DNA from: an uncultured Lachnospiraceae bacterium
GTDB lineage: Bacteria > Bacillota > Clostridia > Lachnospirales > Lachnospiraceae
Assembly: GCA_910587045.1 (NCBI GenBank)
Contig: CAJULG010000005.1
Location: 62,001 to 126,000 of the forward strand
DNA: 64,000 nucleotides
Reading direction: 5' to 3'
Shown: positions 1-7,730 of the stretch, one piece after another
Position numbering within the stretch: the first letter of the stretch is position 1
How the letters are laid out: every line of letters begins with the position of its first letter
The notes under the pieces: generated by a model
What the model saw: the letters and a program-made list of their open reading frames with translations, nothing else
Told to the model about the DNA's origin: nothing
Databases searched by the model: none
Made by a program: the position numbers and the translations under genes

Positions 1-25
1 TTTATCGCAAAGGAGGGAGAACATC

Positions 26-190
26 ATAAGAAAACCAGAGGAGATCAAGCAGGAGATCTGCAGGCTGGAGCGGACCAGGCGGCTCATGACAGACCGGATC
101 CGCATGATCTGGAAGAGGCTTGACACATTGAATGAAGAATTACGCATAAGCGAGGAAGGAGAAAACAGTGAAAATAGAACAGAAATTTAG
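26..190 (+). CDS. Small charged phage protein with a possible non-AUG start
   Basis: A 54-codon open frame follows a strong AGGAGG site (11-16), but the codons at the right spacing are ATC (23) and ATA (26), with no ATG, GTG or TTG. The product would be short, basic and probably a helical coiled coil (MRKPEEIKQEICRLERTRRL...), like the small ORFs common in phage early regions. It ends at TAG 188-190, overlapping the next gene, which starts with GTG at 168. Initiation at ATA or ATC is rare but known; a mutated start codon is the alternative. The function is unknown. Confidence 0.35.
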   Translation: MRKPEEIKQEICRLERTRRLMTDRIRMIWKRLDTLNEELRISEEGENSENRTEI

Positions 191-464
191 CCCCCAGCTG
201 CACAAAGAAATATCCATTGAGGTTGGAGGAATGAGCTATCTGACCATATATGGAAGACATGTCAATGGCTGGTATCTGTGTATGCCGGGACGGAATGTGT
301 CCTGTGAGCTGAGCAATCCGGCGCAGAGCAGTGTTTGGAACTTAAACAGCCTTACAGATGCATTCCATAAAGTCGGATATGAACCAGAGCAGGCAAAGGA
401 ACTGGCGGTAGAGATATTAAACGCCATCTATGATAATGAAAACGGTAAGAAACAATGCAGCTGA
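168..464 (+). CDS. Hypothetical phage early protein, 98 aa
   Basis: GTG start at 168 preceded by AAGGAGA (154-160). The product is a soluble mixed alpha/beta protein of 98 residues without signal peptide, membrane segment or recognised catalytic motif; it includes a Trp/Tyr-rich stretch (GRHVNGWYLCMPGR) and an acidic C-terminal helix. The frame is open throughout, coding-biased, and overlaps both neighbours by a few bases, as expected in a compact phage operon. I do not recognise the family and assign no function. Confidence 0.6.
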   Translation: MKIEQKFSPQLHKEISIEVGGMSYLTIYGRHVNGWYLCMPGRNVSCELSNPAQSSVWNLNSLTDAFHKVGYEPEQAKELAVEILNAIYDNENGKKQCS

Positions 465-778
465 CCGGTTTTCTATGCAGGTATCTGACAGCACAGGGCT
501 GCAATCACTACGAAAACTGCGAACGATGCCACATCGCCGGGCGGTGTGAATTCTGCCGGAACCGGTATACAGAAGAATGCGGGGAATGCGGGGTGAAAGA
601 CATGGGAAAAGCAAGAGCGATCCTTCCGACAAGGAAGCAGAAAGAGATCATAAGGAATGCCGGGCTGATACCGGACAACTGGCTTGTAAAAGCAGAAACG
701 GATCAGCAGCTGCACATCCAGAGCAAGCGGTCCGGCCAGAACAAGTACATAAAAAAAGACCGTCTGCAAACGGTCTGA
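455..778 (+). CDS. Cys-rich domain fused to DUF6906-like phage protein
   Basis: The first half (about residues 8-48) holds eight cysteines in close CxxC-type spacing, suggesting one or two bound zinc ions. The second half, beginning near LPTRKQKEIIRNAGLIPDNW, matches the pattern of a very common small phage protein (DUF6906-like: a TRKQK...GL.P.NWL helix, then a short beta hairpin ending in KYIKK), normally a stand-alone protein of 45-60 residues. Here the two appear fused in 107 residues. It overlaps the previous gene by 10 bases. A role in nucleic-acid binding is only inference. Confidence 0.6.
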   Translation: MQLTGFLCRYLTAQGCNHYENCERCHIAGRCEFCRNRYTEECGECGVKDMGKARAILPTRKQKEIIRNAGLIPDNWLVKAETDQQLHIQSKRSGQNKYIKKDRLQTV

Positions 779-832
779 TTAGGAATACCTCAAAAGAGAT
801 ACTACAGCAACTTCAGTATATATCTTTTGAGG
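757..832 (+). other. Two successive hairpins ending the first early cluster
   Basis: The first hairpin (757-776) pairs AGACCGT with ACGGTCT across a 6-base loop and overlaps the end of the preceding gene. The second (788-832) pairs CCTCAAAAGA with TCTTTTGAGG, with further pairing inside (ATACT/AGTAT). Neither is followed by a clear T run, so they may act as attenuators or processing sites rather than strong terminators. They lie in the gap before the gene at 879. Confidence 0.45.
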
Positions 833-878
833 CATGAAGTCAAGAAGACGGATTGCCATTTTTTTAGGAGAAAAATAA

Positions 879-1322
879 ATGTTTGTAACTATCTACATTG
901 AAACGACCATCCGGGGACCGGCAAAACGGAACGGAGCCGGGATGTGGCTGATCGAGTACATAAAAAAAGACGGAACGCCGGTCACAAGGCAGGGGACGAT
1001 CATCCGGGATGCAACGACGGAAAGCATCCTGACGTTGGAGTGTATGAAGCTGGCATTTGACCGGCTCACAAAAACCTGTTCCGTCCGGGTAAATACTCGG
1101 TGCGAGCAGGTTTTAAACAGCATAGAAAATCACTGGGTCGCTCAATGGGAAAAAGCAGGCTGGATAAAAGCGAACGGGAAGCCGGTGATGCACGCCGAAC
1201 TCTGGCAGCAGGTGTATGAGTTGATTAAGCGGCATGAAGTATTGATTGAAAACACGGAGAACAGCTACAGGCCGGCTATGGAAACGGAACTGAATGAATT
1301 AAGGAGGAGATTGTATGTTTAA
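879..1322 (+). CDS. RNase H-like phage protein, 147 aa
   Basis: ATG at 879 follows AGGAG at 866-870. The opening VTIYIETTIRGPAKRNGAG and the later VNTRCEQVLNSIENHWVAQW and NGKPVMHAELWQQVYELI segments follow the RNase HI-type fold seen in many Firmicute phage and ICE proteins: first strand, then a strand with a conserved acidic position, then the KPVxxAELWQ helix. Family members often keep an incomplete DEDD set. Here Glu replaces the first catalytic Asp, and the usual Asp before Cys-Gly is altered (TRCEQ), so catalysis is doubtful. It could bind or trim RNA/DNA hybrids, or be purely structural. It overlaps the next gene by 8 bases. Confidence 0.65.
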   Translation: MFVTIYIETTIRGPAKRNGAGMWLIEYIKKDGTPVTRQGTIIRDATTESILTLECMKLAFDRLTKTCSVRVNTRCEQVLNSIENHWVAQWEKAGWIKANGKPVMHAELWQQVYELIKRHEVLIENTENSYRPAMETELNELRRRLYV

Positions 1323-1797
1323 AAAATTTGGAGAGTTCGATTCCTGGGAGGAATTGAACAAAGCGGCAGCAGCGCAGCTGGCCGAAGGGGATACGCAGGC
1401 AGTCCTTGCGATCGCAGAAGAAAACGGGATCGACAAGGAAGACGCACAGGACTATATCGAAGGCATCGCCGGAGAGCTGTGCAGCCCATTGATGGCGGCC
1501 CTGGGGAAATTAAAAGCAGAAGCAGAGGAGCTTGAACTGTTCGGCGAGTTTGAGCTTTACCAGATGCTGATTAAACAGGAATGCCAGGAAGATCCGGAAT
1601 TCACCCTGGCAGTCCGGAAAAAGGGAAAAACGCTTACGGGCTGTCTGGGGAAGCTGCTAAAGACAGCATCCAAAAACCGGAAGCGGATCCCGGATACGAT
1701 CGCCAAGGCAGCAGGCATTCCGAAAAACATATATACCGGGGCGCTGACGAAGCGGGAAGCGTTAGATATCATCCGGGATTACTACAGGAAAGGGTGA
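1315..1797 (+). CDS. Conserved phage protein next to pcfJ-like gene
   Basis: A 160-residue acidic protein beginning MFKKFGEFDSWEELNKAA, a start typical of a family found in Clostridia prophages and conjugative elements. The N-terminal part is helical with a repeated pattern (AEENGIDKEDAQDYIEG). The C-terminal half contains AVRKKGKTLTGCLGKLLK and ends REALDIIRDYYRKG. Its place two genes before a PcfJ-like gene, and the gKsL.gcl...llk pattern, recall the PcfK/AcrIIA9 group, some members of which inhibit Cas9. That link is weak and rests on layout and pattern only. Function unknown. Confidence 0.6.
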   Translation: MFKKFGEFDSWEELNKAAAAQLAEGDTQAVLAIAEENGIDKEDAQDYIEGIAGELCSPLMAALGKLKAEAEELELFGEFELYQMLIKQECQEDPEFTLAVRKKGKTLTGCLGKLLKTASKNRKRIPDTIAKAAGIPKNIYTGALTKREALDIIRDYYRKG

Positions 1798-1802
1798 TCC
1801 GG

Positions 1803-2420
1803 ATGCAGGCATACAAAGGATTTAACAGAGAATTAAAGTGTACCTGCGGGCAGGGCGTATATGCATATGAGCCGGGAAAGACATACAAAGAAACAAAATC
1901 AAAGACCAAGTCTGCCGGTTTCCACTGTGCGGAATATCTGCCGGACTGCTTCAAATTTTACGCACCGGACGGAAACAACCGCTTCTTTCTTGTAGAAGCC
2001 GGAGGAAGCATGGATGAGGAAGAGGGAGATTCCAAGATAGCATGTACAGAGATCACGCTCGTCAAGGAGCTGAACTTAAAGCAGATGGTGATTGCCTGCA
2101 TGATATATATGGTAAAGCATCCGCAGAGAAGTTGGAAAGCATCCGGTTATTGCTACAAAATAGACACTGATAAAGCAGAGACAGGCAGAGGAATTGCGAT
2201 TGCCCGTGGGAAAAATCCACGGGCGAGAGGCGGCACGGGCAGTGCGATCGGCTTAGTGCTGGAGAAAAACGGACAGATCATAGAAGCCCGGGCATTTGAG
2301 GTTGACGGAAAACAGATCCTGCCGGACACCTGGTATACGATCACGAAGGAAGGAGAAATTTATGAAATACAAGACAATCGACGGAATTCCAGTCAAAAGA
2401 CAAAAAAGAAACCAGCTTGA
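1803..2420 (+). CDS. DUF7666-like phage protein, 205 aa
   Basis: The start chosen is ATG 1803, because recognisable homology begins at MQAYKGFNRELKCTCGQG and the frame upstream overlaps the previous gene. The N-terminal 80 residues follow the DUF7666 pattern: YKGF, then Y.Y..GKTY, then SGFHCAEYLPDCF.FY, then a strand run into a beta-barrel-like segment. The central part is Gly/Arg rich (ARGKNPRARGGTGSAIGLVLE) and predicted to be beta structure. Function of the family is unknown. The gene overlaps the next by about 60 bases if both starts are right. Confidence 0.65.
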   Translation: MQAYKGFNRELKCTCGQGVYAYEPGKTYKETKSKTKSAGFHCAEYLPDCFKFYAPDGNNRFFLVEAGGSMDEEEGDSKIACTEITLVKELNLKQMVIACMIYMVKHPQRSWKASGYCYKIDTDKAETGRGIAIARGKNPRARGGTGSAIGLVLEKNGQIIEARAFEVDGKQILPDTWYTITKEGEIYEIQDNRRNSSQKTKKKPA

Positions 2421-4494
2421 TACTGACGGATTCGTTGTGACAGCACAGGTCATGAATGGATATCTTGTGCTGGATATCTGGATTCAGGAAAAACAGATCT
2501 ATCGTTATGCAATCGATATTAAGACGTATGAGTATGCACTGAAGAAACTTGAGACCGGGATCTGGCACAAGCAGAAACTGTGTAACATAACACAAAGTGC
2601 TAAAAGCTATTTAGGATATAGCCTGTCAGGACATATCCGGGCATCCAAGGATGATATAAACTGCATCTCGAATGCATTCCCGACGCAGCAACCCGGATAT
2701 ATCGAAGGCATCGCACTGATTGAACATGTAGAAAGCTTATTCGGCGAAGCCAAACGGGAGCGGGCATACTATACAAAAACAGAACGGATTGACCGCCTGA
2801 TGAGCAAAGTGCCGCCGGTGCAAAAGGATTTCAAAAGCTGGATTCTGGCCGTATTGGGCGGAGATACGCAGTATGCATTCTGGGACAAGAAAACAAAGAC
2901 ATATTCCTGCAGTTCCTGCGGGAAGGTTGCCGATATGGAAAAACTGGATGTTACAAAAGATAATAAGATCCGGGATAAGGATATTGTAAAGTGTCCGCTC
3001 TGCGGTGCAAAACTACAAGTGAAGAAACGCAGCGCTGCTGTAGAAAGAGAAAGCATGGCAATGCTGTTAGACAATATTGATGAAAGCATGAGCGTAGCAC
3101 GTCATTTCAATATCCGTGTGCGCTGGCAGTATGGCAGCAGGGCTTCCGTAGCCTGGGAGGAAGCAGTCCGGATATTCCTGTACAGAAACGATCCGAAATG
3201 GAACTGCAGAATCTATTACCGTCAGTATCCCAAGAATTATTCTTGCACCTATATAGGCTTACGGGAGCCCTGGTGGGATACCAACCCGGCAAACAGGACG
3301 ATACGGAATGAATTTCTGTATCCATCCGGCATTGCTGAATGTCTGAAGGATACCAGTTATGAAGAACACACACGATTTTTTATTGCAGCAGCAGGGAATC
3401 ACAGTCAGATAAACTACAACAAAGTCATGTATCAAATGTCAGGCTGTGGAGAACGCCTGGAATATTTATACAAAGGACGTTACTACAGGCTTGTAAAGGA
3501 AATGACTGAACGCAGCTGGGAATATGCATATCGGCTCCGGACGGCGCCGGATATACAGTGGATCACAGGGATTGATGATATGCAGATGCTTCACCGGCTG
3601 CGGGATAAAAACGGTGGTGTACGAATGATGGACTGGCTTGCCCATGTCTGTGAAACAGGAGAACGGATCAGTGATAAGGCGCTGGATTTCTTTGAATCCA
3701 ACAAGATCACTCCTGGGGATTGCAGGATGCATCTGTGTAACATGCATCCGGACCAGGTCATGAATTATCTGATCCGGATGCAGCAGGAGCAATATCCGGG
3801 TATGTACTGTTCCAGTATTTTAGGACAATGGAATGATTATCTGTCCATGTGCCAGACATTAAACAAGGATATCAATGACGCACTCGTTTACCGGCCAAGG
3901 GAATTAAAGCGAAGGCATGACGAGGCGGTAGAGGAGATAAACCGGCAGAGGATCATCGAAAATATGAAAAGCAATCCGGGAAAACAGAAGGAGCGGGCGG
4001 ATGAAATGCGGCATCTGTATCCGGGAACGGAAGAGGTATTGAAAGAGATCAAAGAAAAATACGAGTATTCCACGGAAGAATTCATAGTGCTTGTGCCGCA
4101 AAGACTGATAGACATTGTAGCGGAAGGACAGGCCCTGCATCACTGCGTAGCGTCTACGGACCGGTATTTTGACCGGATCCGGGCGAGAGAAACCTATGTA
4201 CTGTTTCTGAGAAAAGCAGAAGATCCGGAAACTCCGTATTACACGTTAGAGGTTGAGCCAGACGGAACGATCAGACAACATCGCTCTTATTTTGACGAAG
4301 AACCAAACATAGAGTATATCCGGGGATTTTTAAGAGAGTGGCAGCAGGTAGTAAAAAAACGGATGAACAAAAAGGATCGCAAGTATGCAGAACACAGCCG
4401 GCGTATGCGGGAAAAAAATATAGATGAATTAAGAGAAGCAAATAATACACGGGTATTAAAAGGCCTGGAGCAGGATTTCTTAGAAGCAGTATAA
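2362..4494 (+). CDS. PcfJ-like protein, 710 aa
   Basis: Start ATG 2362 follows AAGGAGAAA. PcfJ domain proteins are large soluble proteins first named from conjugative plasmid pCF10 and frequent in Firmicute phages and ICEs; the biochemical role is unknown. A zinc ribbon is visible (CSSCGK ... VKCPLCGAKL, about residues 184-217), and the family C-terminal domain is clear: VPQRLIDIVAEGQALHHCV, followed by ETYVLFLRKA, YYTLEVEPDGTIRQHRS and the NIEYIRGFLREW helix. The conserved HHC is the best candidate for a catalytic or metal site. Length is normal for the family. It lies in the same run as the 1315 and 4505 genes. Confidence 0.82.
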   Translation: MKYKTIDGIPVKRQKRNQLDTDGFVVTAQVMNGYLVLDIWIQEKQIYRYAIDIKTYEYALKKLETGIWHKQKLCNITQSAKSYLGYSLSGHIRASKDDINCISNAFPTQQPGYIEGIALIEHVESLFGEAKRERAYYTKTERIDRLMSKVPPVQKDFKSWILAVLGGDTQYAFWDKKTKTYSCSSCGKVADMEKLDVTKDNKIRDKDIVKCPLCGAKLQVKKRSAAVERESMAMLLDNIDESMSVARHFNIRVRWQYGSRASVAWEEAVRIFLYRNDPKWNCRIYYRQYPKNYSCTYIGLREPWWDTNPANRTIRNEFLYPSGIAECLKDTSYEEHTRFFIAAAGNHSQINYNKVMYQMSGCGERLEYLYKGRYYRLVKEMTERSWEYAYRLRTAPDIQWITGIDDMQMLHRLRDKNGGVRMMDWLAHVCETGERISDKALDFFESNKITPGDCRMHLCNMHPDQVMNYLIRMQQEQYPGMYCSSILGQWNDYLSMCQTLNKDINDALVYRPRELKRRHDEAVEEINRQRIIENMKSNPGKQKERADEMRHLYPGTEEVLKEIKEKYEYSTEEFIVLVPQRLIDIVAEGQALHHCVASTDRYFDRIRARETYVLFLRKAEDPETPYYTLEVEPDGTIRQHRSYFDEEPNIEYIRGFLREWQQVVKKRMNKKDRKYAEHSRRMREKNIDELREANNTRVLKGLEQDFLEAV

Positions 4495-4504
4495 AGGAGG
4501 AAAC

Positions 4505-5872
4505 ATGGAATTAACATATCAGAGTTTTGGAGAATTTGACCAAAAATTCAGTCAGAAGATCCAGGAAACGAAACAGCACATGAAGACCGTTGCCGGCGAT
4601 TTCGTTGAGATCGGTTACTTATTAAGGCGGGCTTGGGATACAGACGTACTCCAGGGCTCCGGCTATAAGAGCATCTATGAGTACGCCCAGGAAAAATACG
4701 GGGTAGATAGGAGCGAGGTCAGCCGGTATATCCGGATCAATAGACGTTTCAGTGAGGGTGGATATTCCGAAGTCCTGCGGGAACAGTATCAGGATTTCGG
4801 GGTTGCAAAGCTGGCGATCATGCTCCAGCTGCCGGATACGCTCAATGAAGAATTAAGTCCGGATTTCTCAAAGGCGGAAATACAGGACATCAAGGCAGCG
4901 GTAGAGGAAGAGAAAAAGATAACCGATATCGAGGTCTGCCTGGAAGAATCCCCGGCCTGGCAGCAGGACGATCCGGCATATCAGGCGTTCCTCCAGCTCT
5001 TTCATGACGAACCGGAGCTGTATCTGGAAGCCTGCAAGGTGAAAGAAACAGACAAGGAATTATTTCTTTCCCTGGCCCCGGCCGGAGAAAAGATCTATAC
5101 CGTCCGGGTTGCCGGCACCGGCAGATTGATGCTGTCCATCAAGGAAGAAACGGACATTGCATTGATCAATGTCAGGACCGGAGAGAAGCAGACGTATCCA
5201 AAGAAAGCAATCGCATCAATAATCCAGGAAATCCTCTTCTGTCCGTCCGGGCAGGAAAAAGAACACTGGAAGGAACTGTATCAGGAAGACTTCCCAGCCC
5301 GGGAGGAGCCGGAAAAACCAAACTCCCGTTTTACAAATACGTCCAGGAAGAAAGAGACACCGCAAGAGGACGTAAGGAAAGACAAAGTTCAGGAAGAGGC
5401 AGGCAGACCGGAACGTACAGTAAACGATCCGGAAAAGGAAATAGTTGCACCGGTGCAACCGAATAACGGGCAGAAATTAGAGAAAGATAAAGTGGAAGTT
5501 GTTCCGGGTGTGGAAGTAGTTATTGAGAATGTAGGGAAGGCACAGGAGGCAGCAGAACGAGAGACTATGAAAGCGGAAATTATGGCAGTGCCGGAACATA
5601 CGGAGGAACCGGAGGACATGAAAGTGGTATCTGGTGAAGTAGAAAACCCGGCAAACCGGGAAAATACTCAGCATGAGCCGGTTTTAGAGATGCCACCGGA
5701 AGAACGGGAACGCCGGATGCAGACGTATTTCAAGGAATTTGAAACAAGCCTGAACAACGCCAGAACAGATGTAAAGAAAGATATGTATGATCTGGCATTA
5801 AGCGACCTGGAATATGCAGTAAAGATGATTAAGCAGATGCAGGAATTATATCTTAGTGAGGAGGAAGCATGA
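4505..5872 (+). CDS. Phage DNA-binding regulatory protein (ParB/DUF3102-like)
   Basis: ATG 4505 follows AAGGAGG. Residues about 1-110 resemble phage proteins with a helix-turn-helix of the KorB/ParB type: FVEIGYLLRRA..., YKSIYEYAQEKYGVDRSEVSRYIRINRRFSEGG and QDFGVAKLAIMLQLP. Residues about 265-410 are low-complexity, rich in Glu, Pro and Val, and probably disordered. The C-terminal helix (RMQTYFKEFETSLNNARTDV) may oligomerise. One of three copies of a 16-bp palindrome is inside this gene (5444-5459, coding VAPVQ). It probably acts in phage gene regulation or partition-like DNA binding; no catalytic motif is seen. Confidence 0.6.
   Translation: MELTYQSFGEFDQKFSQKIQETKQHMKTVAGDFVEIGYLLRRAWDTDVLQGSGYKSIYEYAQEKYGVDRSEVSRYIRINRRFSEGGYSEVLREQYQDFGVAKLAIMLQLPDTLNEELSPDFSKAEIQDIKAAVEEEKKITDIEVCLEESPAWQQDDPAYQAFLQLFHDEPELYLEACKVKETDKELFLSLAPAGEKIYTVRVAGTGRLMLSIKEETDIALINVRTGEKQTYPKKAIASIIQEILFCPSGQEKEHWKELYQEDFPAREEPEKPNSRFTNTSRKKETPQEDVRKDKVQEEAGRPERTVNDPEKEIVAPVQPNNGQKLEKDKVEVVPGVEVVIENVGKAQEAAERETMKAEIMAVPEHTEEPEDMKVVSGEVENPANRENTQHEPVLEMPPEERERRMQTYFKEFETSLNNARTDVKKDMYDLALSDLEYAVKMIKQMQELYLSEEEA
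5444..5459. repeat. 16-bp palindrome, copy 1 of 3
   Basis: GTTGCACCGGTGCAAC is a perfect dyad. Identical copies lie at 9335-9350 and 18168-18183. This copy is inside a coding region, where it encodes VAPVQ. Perfect conservation across three separated places suggests a protein-binding or mobile sequence rather than coding constraint. Confidence 0.7.
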
Positions 5873-6213
5873 AACGATCAAGAAAGACTGATTTTACTCA
5901 GCGTGAGAGGGAACGGATCAAAGAGCGGGACGGGGGCTGTATCTTCTGCAGAATGCGATATCACACAGAAGAATGCAAGGATACTTACTTACTTCAGCCG
6001 GTTCACATCATGCATTACATACCCCGCTCCGGCGGCGGGCTGGGAATCGCAAAGAATGCAGCCTGGGGCTGTATCTTTCATCACACGATGCTGGATAACG
6101 GAAATAAGGGAAGAAGGGAGGAAATGCTGAGACTTTTCAAGGAATATCTACAGCGGCATTACCGGGACTGGAACGAAGAAGATCTGATATACAACAAAAA
6201 TGACTGGAGGTAG
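5869..6213 (+). CDS. HNH-type zinc protein, 114 aa
   Basis: Starts ATGA-overlapping the previous stop. The layout matches small phage HNH proteins: FTQRERERIKERDGGCIFCRMRYH, a strand with HIMHYIPRSGGGLGIAKNAAWGCIFHH, and a basic C-terminal helix. CxxC plus the later C...HH can hold the structural zinc. HIMHY followed by N(A) and HH gives HNH-like catalytic positions. HNH proteins nick DNA and in phages often assist packaging or recombination. A second HNH gene lies beside the head genes at 11878; this early one is more likely to serve replication or recombination. Activity is not proven. Confidence 0.65.
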   Translation: MKRSRKTDFTQRERERIKERDGGCIFCRMRYHTEECKDTYLLQPVHIMHYIPRSGGGLGIAKNAAWGCIFHHTMLDNGNKGRREEMLRLFKEYLQRHYRDWNEEDLIYNKNDWR

Positions 6214-6216
6214 CAG

Positions 6217-6372
6217 ATGAAGATTATTTTAATACTTGCAGCAGTATTGCTGGGGATCGTGATCCTGGCAGCAGTCATATCCCTGATCATAACGATCATT
6301 GGATTTTTGGTATTTGGCAAAGCATTCACGAACGAATTCAAGAAAAGGTGGAATGAGACATGGAACGATTAG
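6217..6372 (+). CDS. Small single-pass membrane protein, 51 aa
   Basis: ATG 6217 follows GGAGG (6206-6210). Residues 2-33 form one long hydrophobic helix (Ile, Leu, Val, Ala), followed by a basic-aromatic tail ending KKRWNETWND. This is a small membrane protein, inner-membrane in topology with a short charged cytoplasmic tail. It overlaps the next start by 13 bases. No family recognised; superinfection exclusion or lysis-timing functions are known for such phage proteins, but nothing here points to one. Confidence 0.5.
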   Translation: MKIILILAAVLLGIVILAAVISLIITIIGFLVFGKAFTNEFKKRWNETWND

Positions 6373-6500
6373 CACAGTTATTCCGGGAATACGGAGATAC
6401 AGACCTGCTGGCAGCAGCAGTCGCCGGCATAGATCCGGTTGAAACGGTAGAGGAGCTGGAGGATATCCTGGAGGCGGAATTAAGCTACATGGGAGAATAG
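6360..6500 (+). CDS. Small acidic phage protein, 46 aa
   Basis: ATG 6360 overlaps the end of the membrane protein gene. The product is a short acidic helical protein (MERLAQLFREYGDTDLLAAAV, ending AELSYMGE). The upstream AAAAGGTGG (6344-6352) serves as ribosome site with 7-base spacing. The frame, spacing and overlap argue for a real gene; function unknown. Confidence 0.45.
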   Translation: MERLAQLFREYGDTDLLAAAVAGIDPVETVEELEDILEAELSYMGE

Positions 6501-6520
6501 GAGGAAGCAGGGATAAAGAA

Positions 6521-6664
6521 ATGACACAGGAAGAAGAGGCATTTATAGAAGGGATTGAATTCAGCCTGGATAACCGCCTGGACGGGCTGACAGATGAGGC
6601 AATGAAAGAATACAACCGCCTGATCCAGAAACGAAAGGAGGAGGAAGTTGAAAAAGAAATGTAA
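6521..6664 (+). CDS. Small charged phage protein, 47 aa
   Basis: ATG 6521 lies 12-20 bases after GAGGAAGCAGGGA. The product is almost wholly helical and charged (MTQEEEAFIEGIEFSLDNRL, then LTDEAMKEYNRLIQKRKEEE). It overlaps the next gene, which starts at TTG 6648. No recognised domain; could bind another protein through its amphipathic helix. Confidence 0.45.
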   Translation: MTQEEEAFIEGIEFSLDNRLDGLTDEAMKEYNRLIQKRKEEEVEKEM

Positions 6665-6803
6665 TTCATGTAAATATTCCTGCCGCATATCCGGAGATAC
6701 GATCATTTGTCAGTATATCCTGATCGTTGGTCATGCAAGAGGATGTGATCCGGAGGATTGTGAGAAGTATGAAAAAGGAAAACGGATCCACTGTCCGGGC
6801 TAA
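6648..6803 (+). CDS. Cys-rich small phage protein, 51 aa
   Basis: TTG 6648 is preceded by GGAGGAGG at 6637-6644, an excellent ribosome site that supports the non-ATG start. The product has six cysteines in 51 residues (KKKCNSCKYSC...ICQY...GCDPEDCEKY), spaced like small zinc-binding proteins found next to phage ssb genes. It is followed 15 bases later by ssb, so co-expression is likely. Function unknown. Confidence 0.55.
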   Translation: MKKKCNSCKYSCRISGDTIICQYILIVGHARGCDPEDCEKYEKGKRIHCPG

Positions 6804-6818
6804 AAAGGAGGTACATAC

Positions 6819-7274
6819 ATGAACAAGGTAATATTCACAGGCAGGCTGACCAGAGACCCGGAGCTGCGCTATTCCCAGGGGGCCAGTCAGACTGCCATCG
6901 CAAGATTTTCTCTTGCAGTAGATCGGAGATGGAAGCGGGAAGGAGAGCCAAATGCAGATTTCTTTAACTGTACTGCATTTGACAGACAGGCAGATTTTGT
7001 TGAGAAGTATTTAAGACAGGGAACGAAGGTAGTGATTATTGGACGAATCCAGAACGACAATTATACGAACAAAGAAGGTCAGAAGGTCTATTCCGTACAG
7101 ATCATTGTAGAGGAAATCGAGTTTGCAGAGAGTAAAAATGCCGGAAATACTCAGCGTGAGGCATATCAGAGAAATCAGACAGGGCAGCAGGACAGATTGC
7201 CTCCGGCGTATGCGGACAAGGATGGTTTTATGCAGATCCCGGAAGGAGCAGAGGAAAAACTGCCATTTAATTAG
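6819..7274 (+). CDS. ssb: Phage single-stranded DNA-binding protein
   Basis: The protein binds single-stranded DNA during phage replication and recombination. The OB fold is clear over residues 1-105: MNKVIFTGRLTRDPELRYSQ, FSLAVDRRW, FFNCTAFDRQADFVEKYLRQGTKVVIIGRIQNDNY and VYSVQIIVEEIEF. A flexible Gln/Arg-rich linker follows, and the C-terminus is acidic and ends EEKLPFN, a variant of the usual DDDLPF tip that recruits partner proteins, with one extra residue after the Phe. Length (151) is normal. ATG follows AAAAAGGAGG. It sits in the early region ahead of the replisome organizer. Confidence 0.95.
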   Translation: MNKVIFTGRLTRDPELRYSQGASQTAIARFSLAVDRRWKREGEPNADFFNCTAFDRQADFVEKYLRQGTKVVIIGRIQNDNYTNKEGQKVYSVQIIVEEIEFAESKNAGNTQREAYQRNQTGQQDRLPPAYADKDGFMQIPEGAEEKLPFN

Positions 7275-7312
7275 TCAGGTATACTGTAAAAAAACAGAAG
7301 GAGGTATATACC

Positions 7313-7630
7313 ATGACGGAATTTGTAAGGAAACGCCTGGCAGAACTGATCACTGCTTCCGGAATCCCGCCATCCAGATTAAGCGAATTGCTGTACTTAA
7401 ACCCGGGATACTTCTCAGATGTGCGCCGGGGCAAGTAGATGGTATCCTATGATGTTCTCGCAAAGGTCTGTGATTACTGCAACATCCCGCTGTCTGTATT
7501 CTTTGATCCGGATGCTCCACTAACCGGTCAATATCGGGAAGCAATGAAGTTATGCAGCCGGATTCCAGAGAATGAAATGCGGGAAGTGATTCTGCCGGTA
7601 CTGAAGCATTTCGCTGAACCGGAGCAATAG
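7313..7630 (+). pseudogene. XRE-family HTH gene interrupted by in-frame amber codon
   Basis: ATG 7313 follows AGGAGG (7299-7304). The first 41 codons encode the first half of a Cro/CI-type helix-turn-helix (VRKRLAELITASGIPPSRLSELLYLNPGYFSDVRRGK), and TAG at 7436-7438 stops it. The same frame continues at once with MVSYDVLAKVCDYCNIPLSVFFD, exactly the second half of an XRE domain, then a C-terminal tail to 7630. In relatives the stop position is usually a polar residue (RGKQ.PS..). A single CAG or AAG to TAG change explains it. The second half could restart at ATG 7439, but no ribosome site is seen. Prophage genes use TAG normally (ssb ends in TAG), so recoding is unlikely. Confidence 0.8.
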
Positions 7631-7730
7631 GTTCCAAAACGCTGGCTGGGCAATGGATCATGGTCTGCTGTCCGGCCGGCTGGCTCAACACAAAAAGGAT
7701 AGATATATAGTTAAAACTGGAGGTGAAAAA

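Noticed and set aside
7313..7630. TAG recoding to Gln in this phage
   Set aside because: Other prophage genes (ssb, the small gene ending 6500 and others) end normally with TAG, and no suppressor tRNA is seen.
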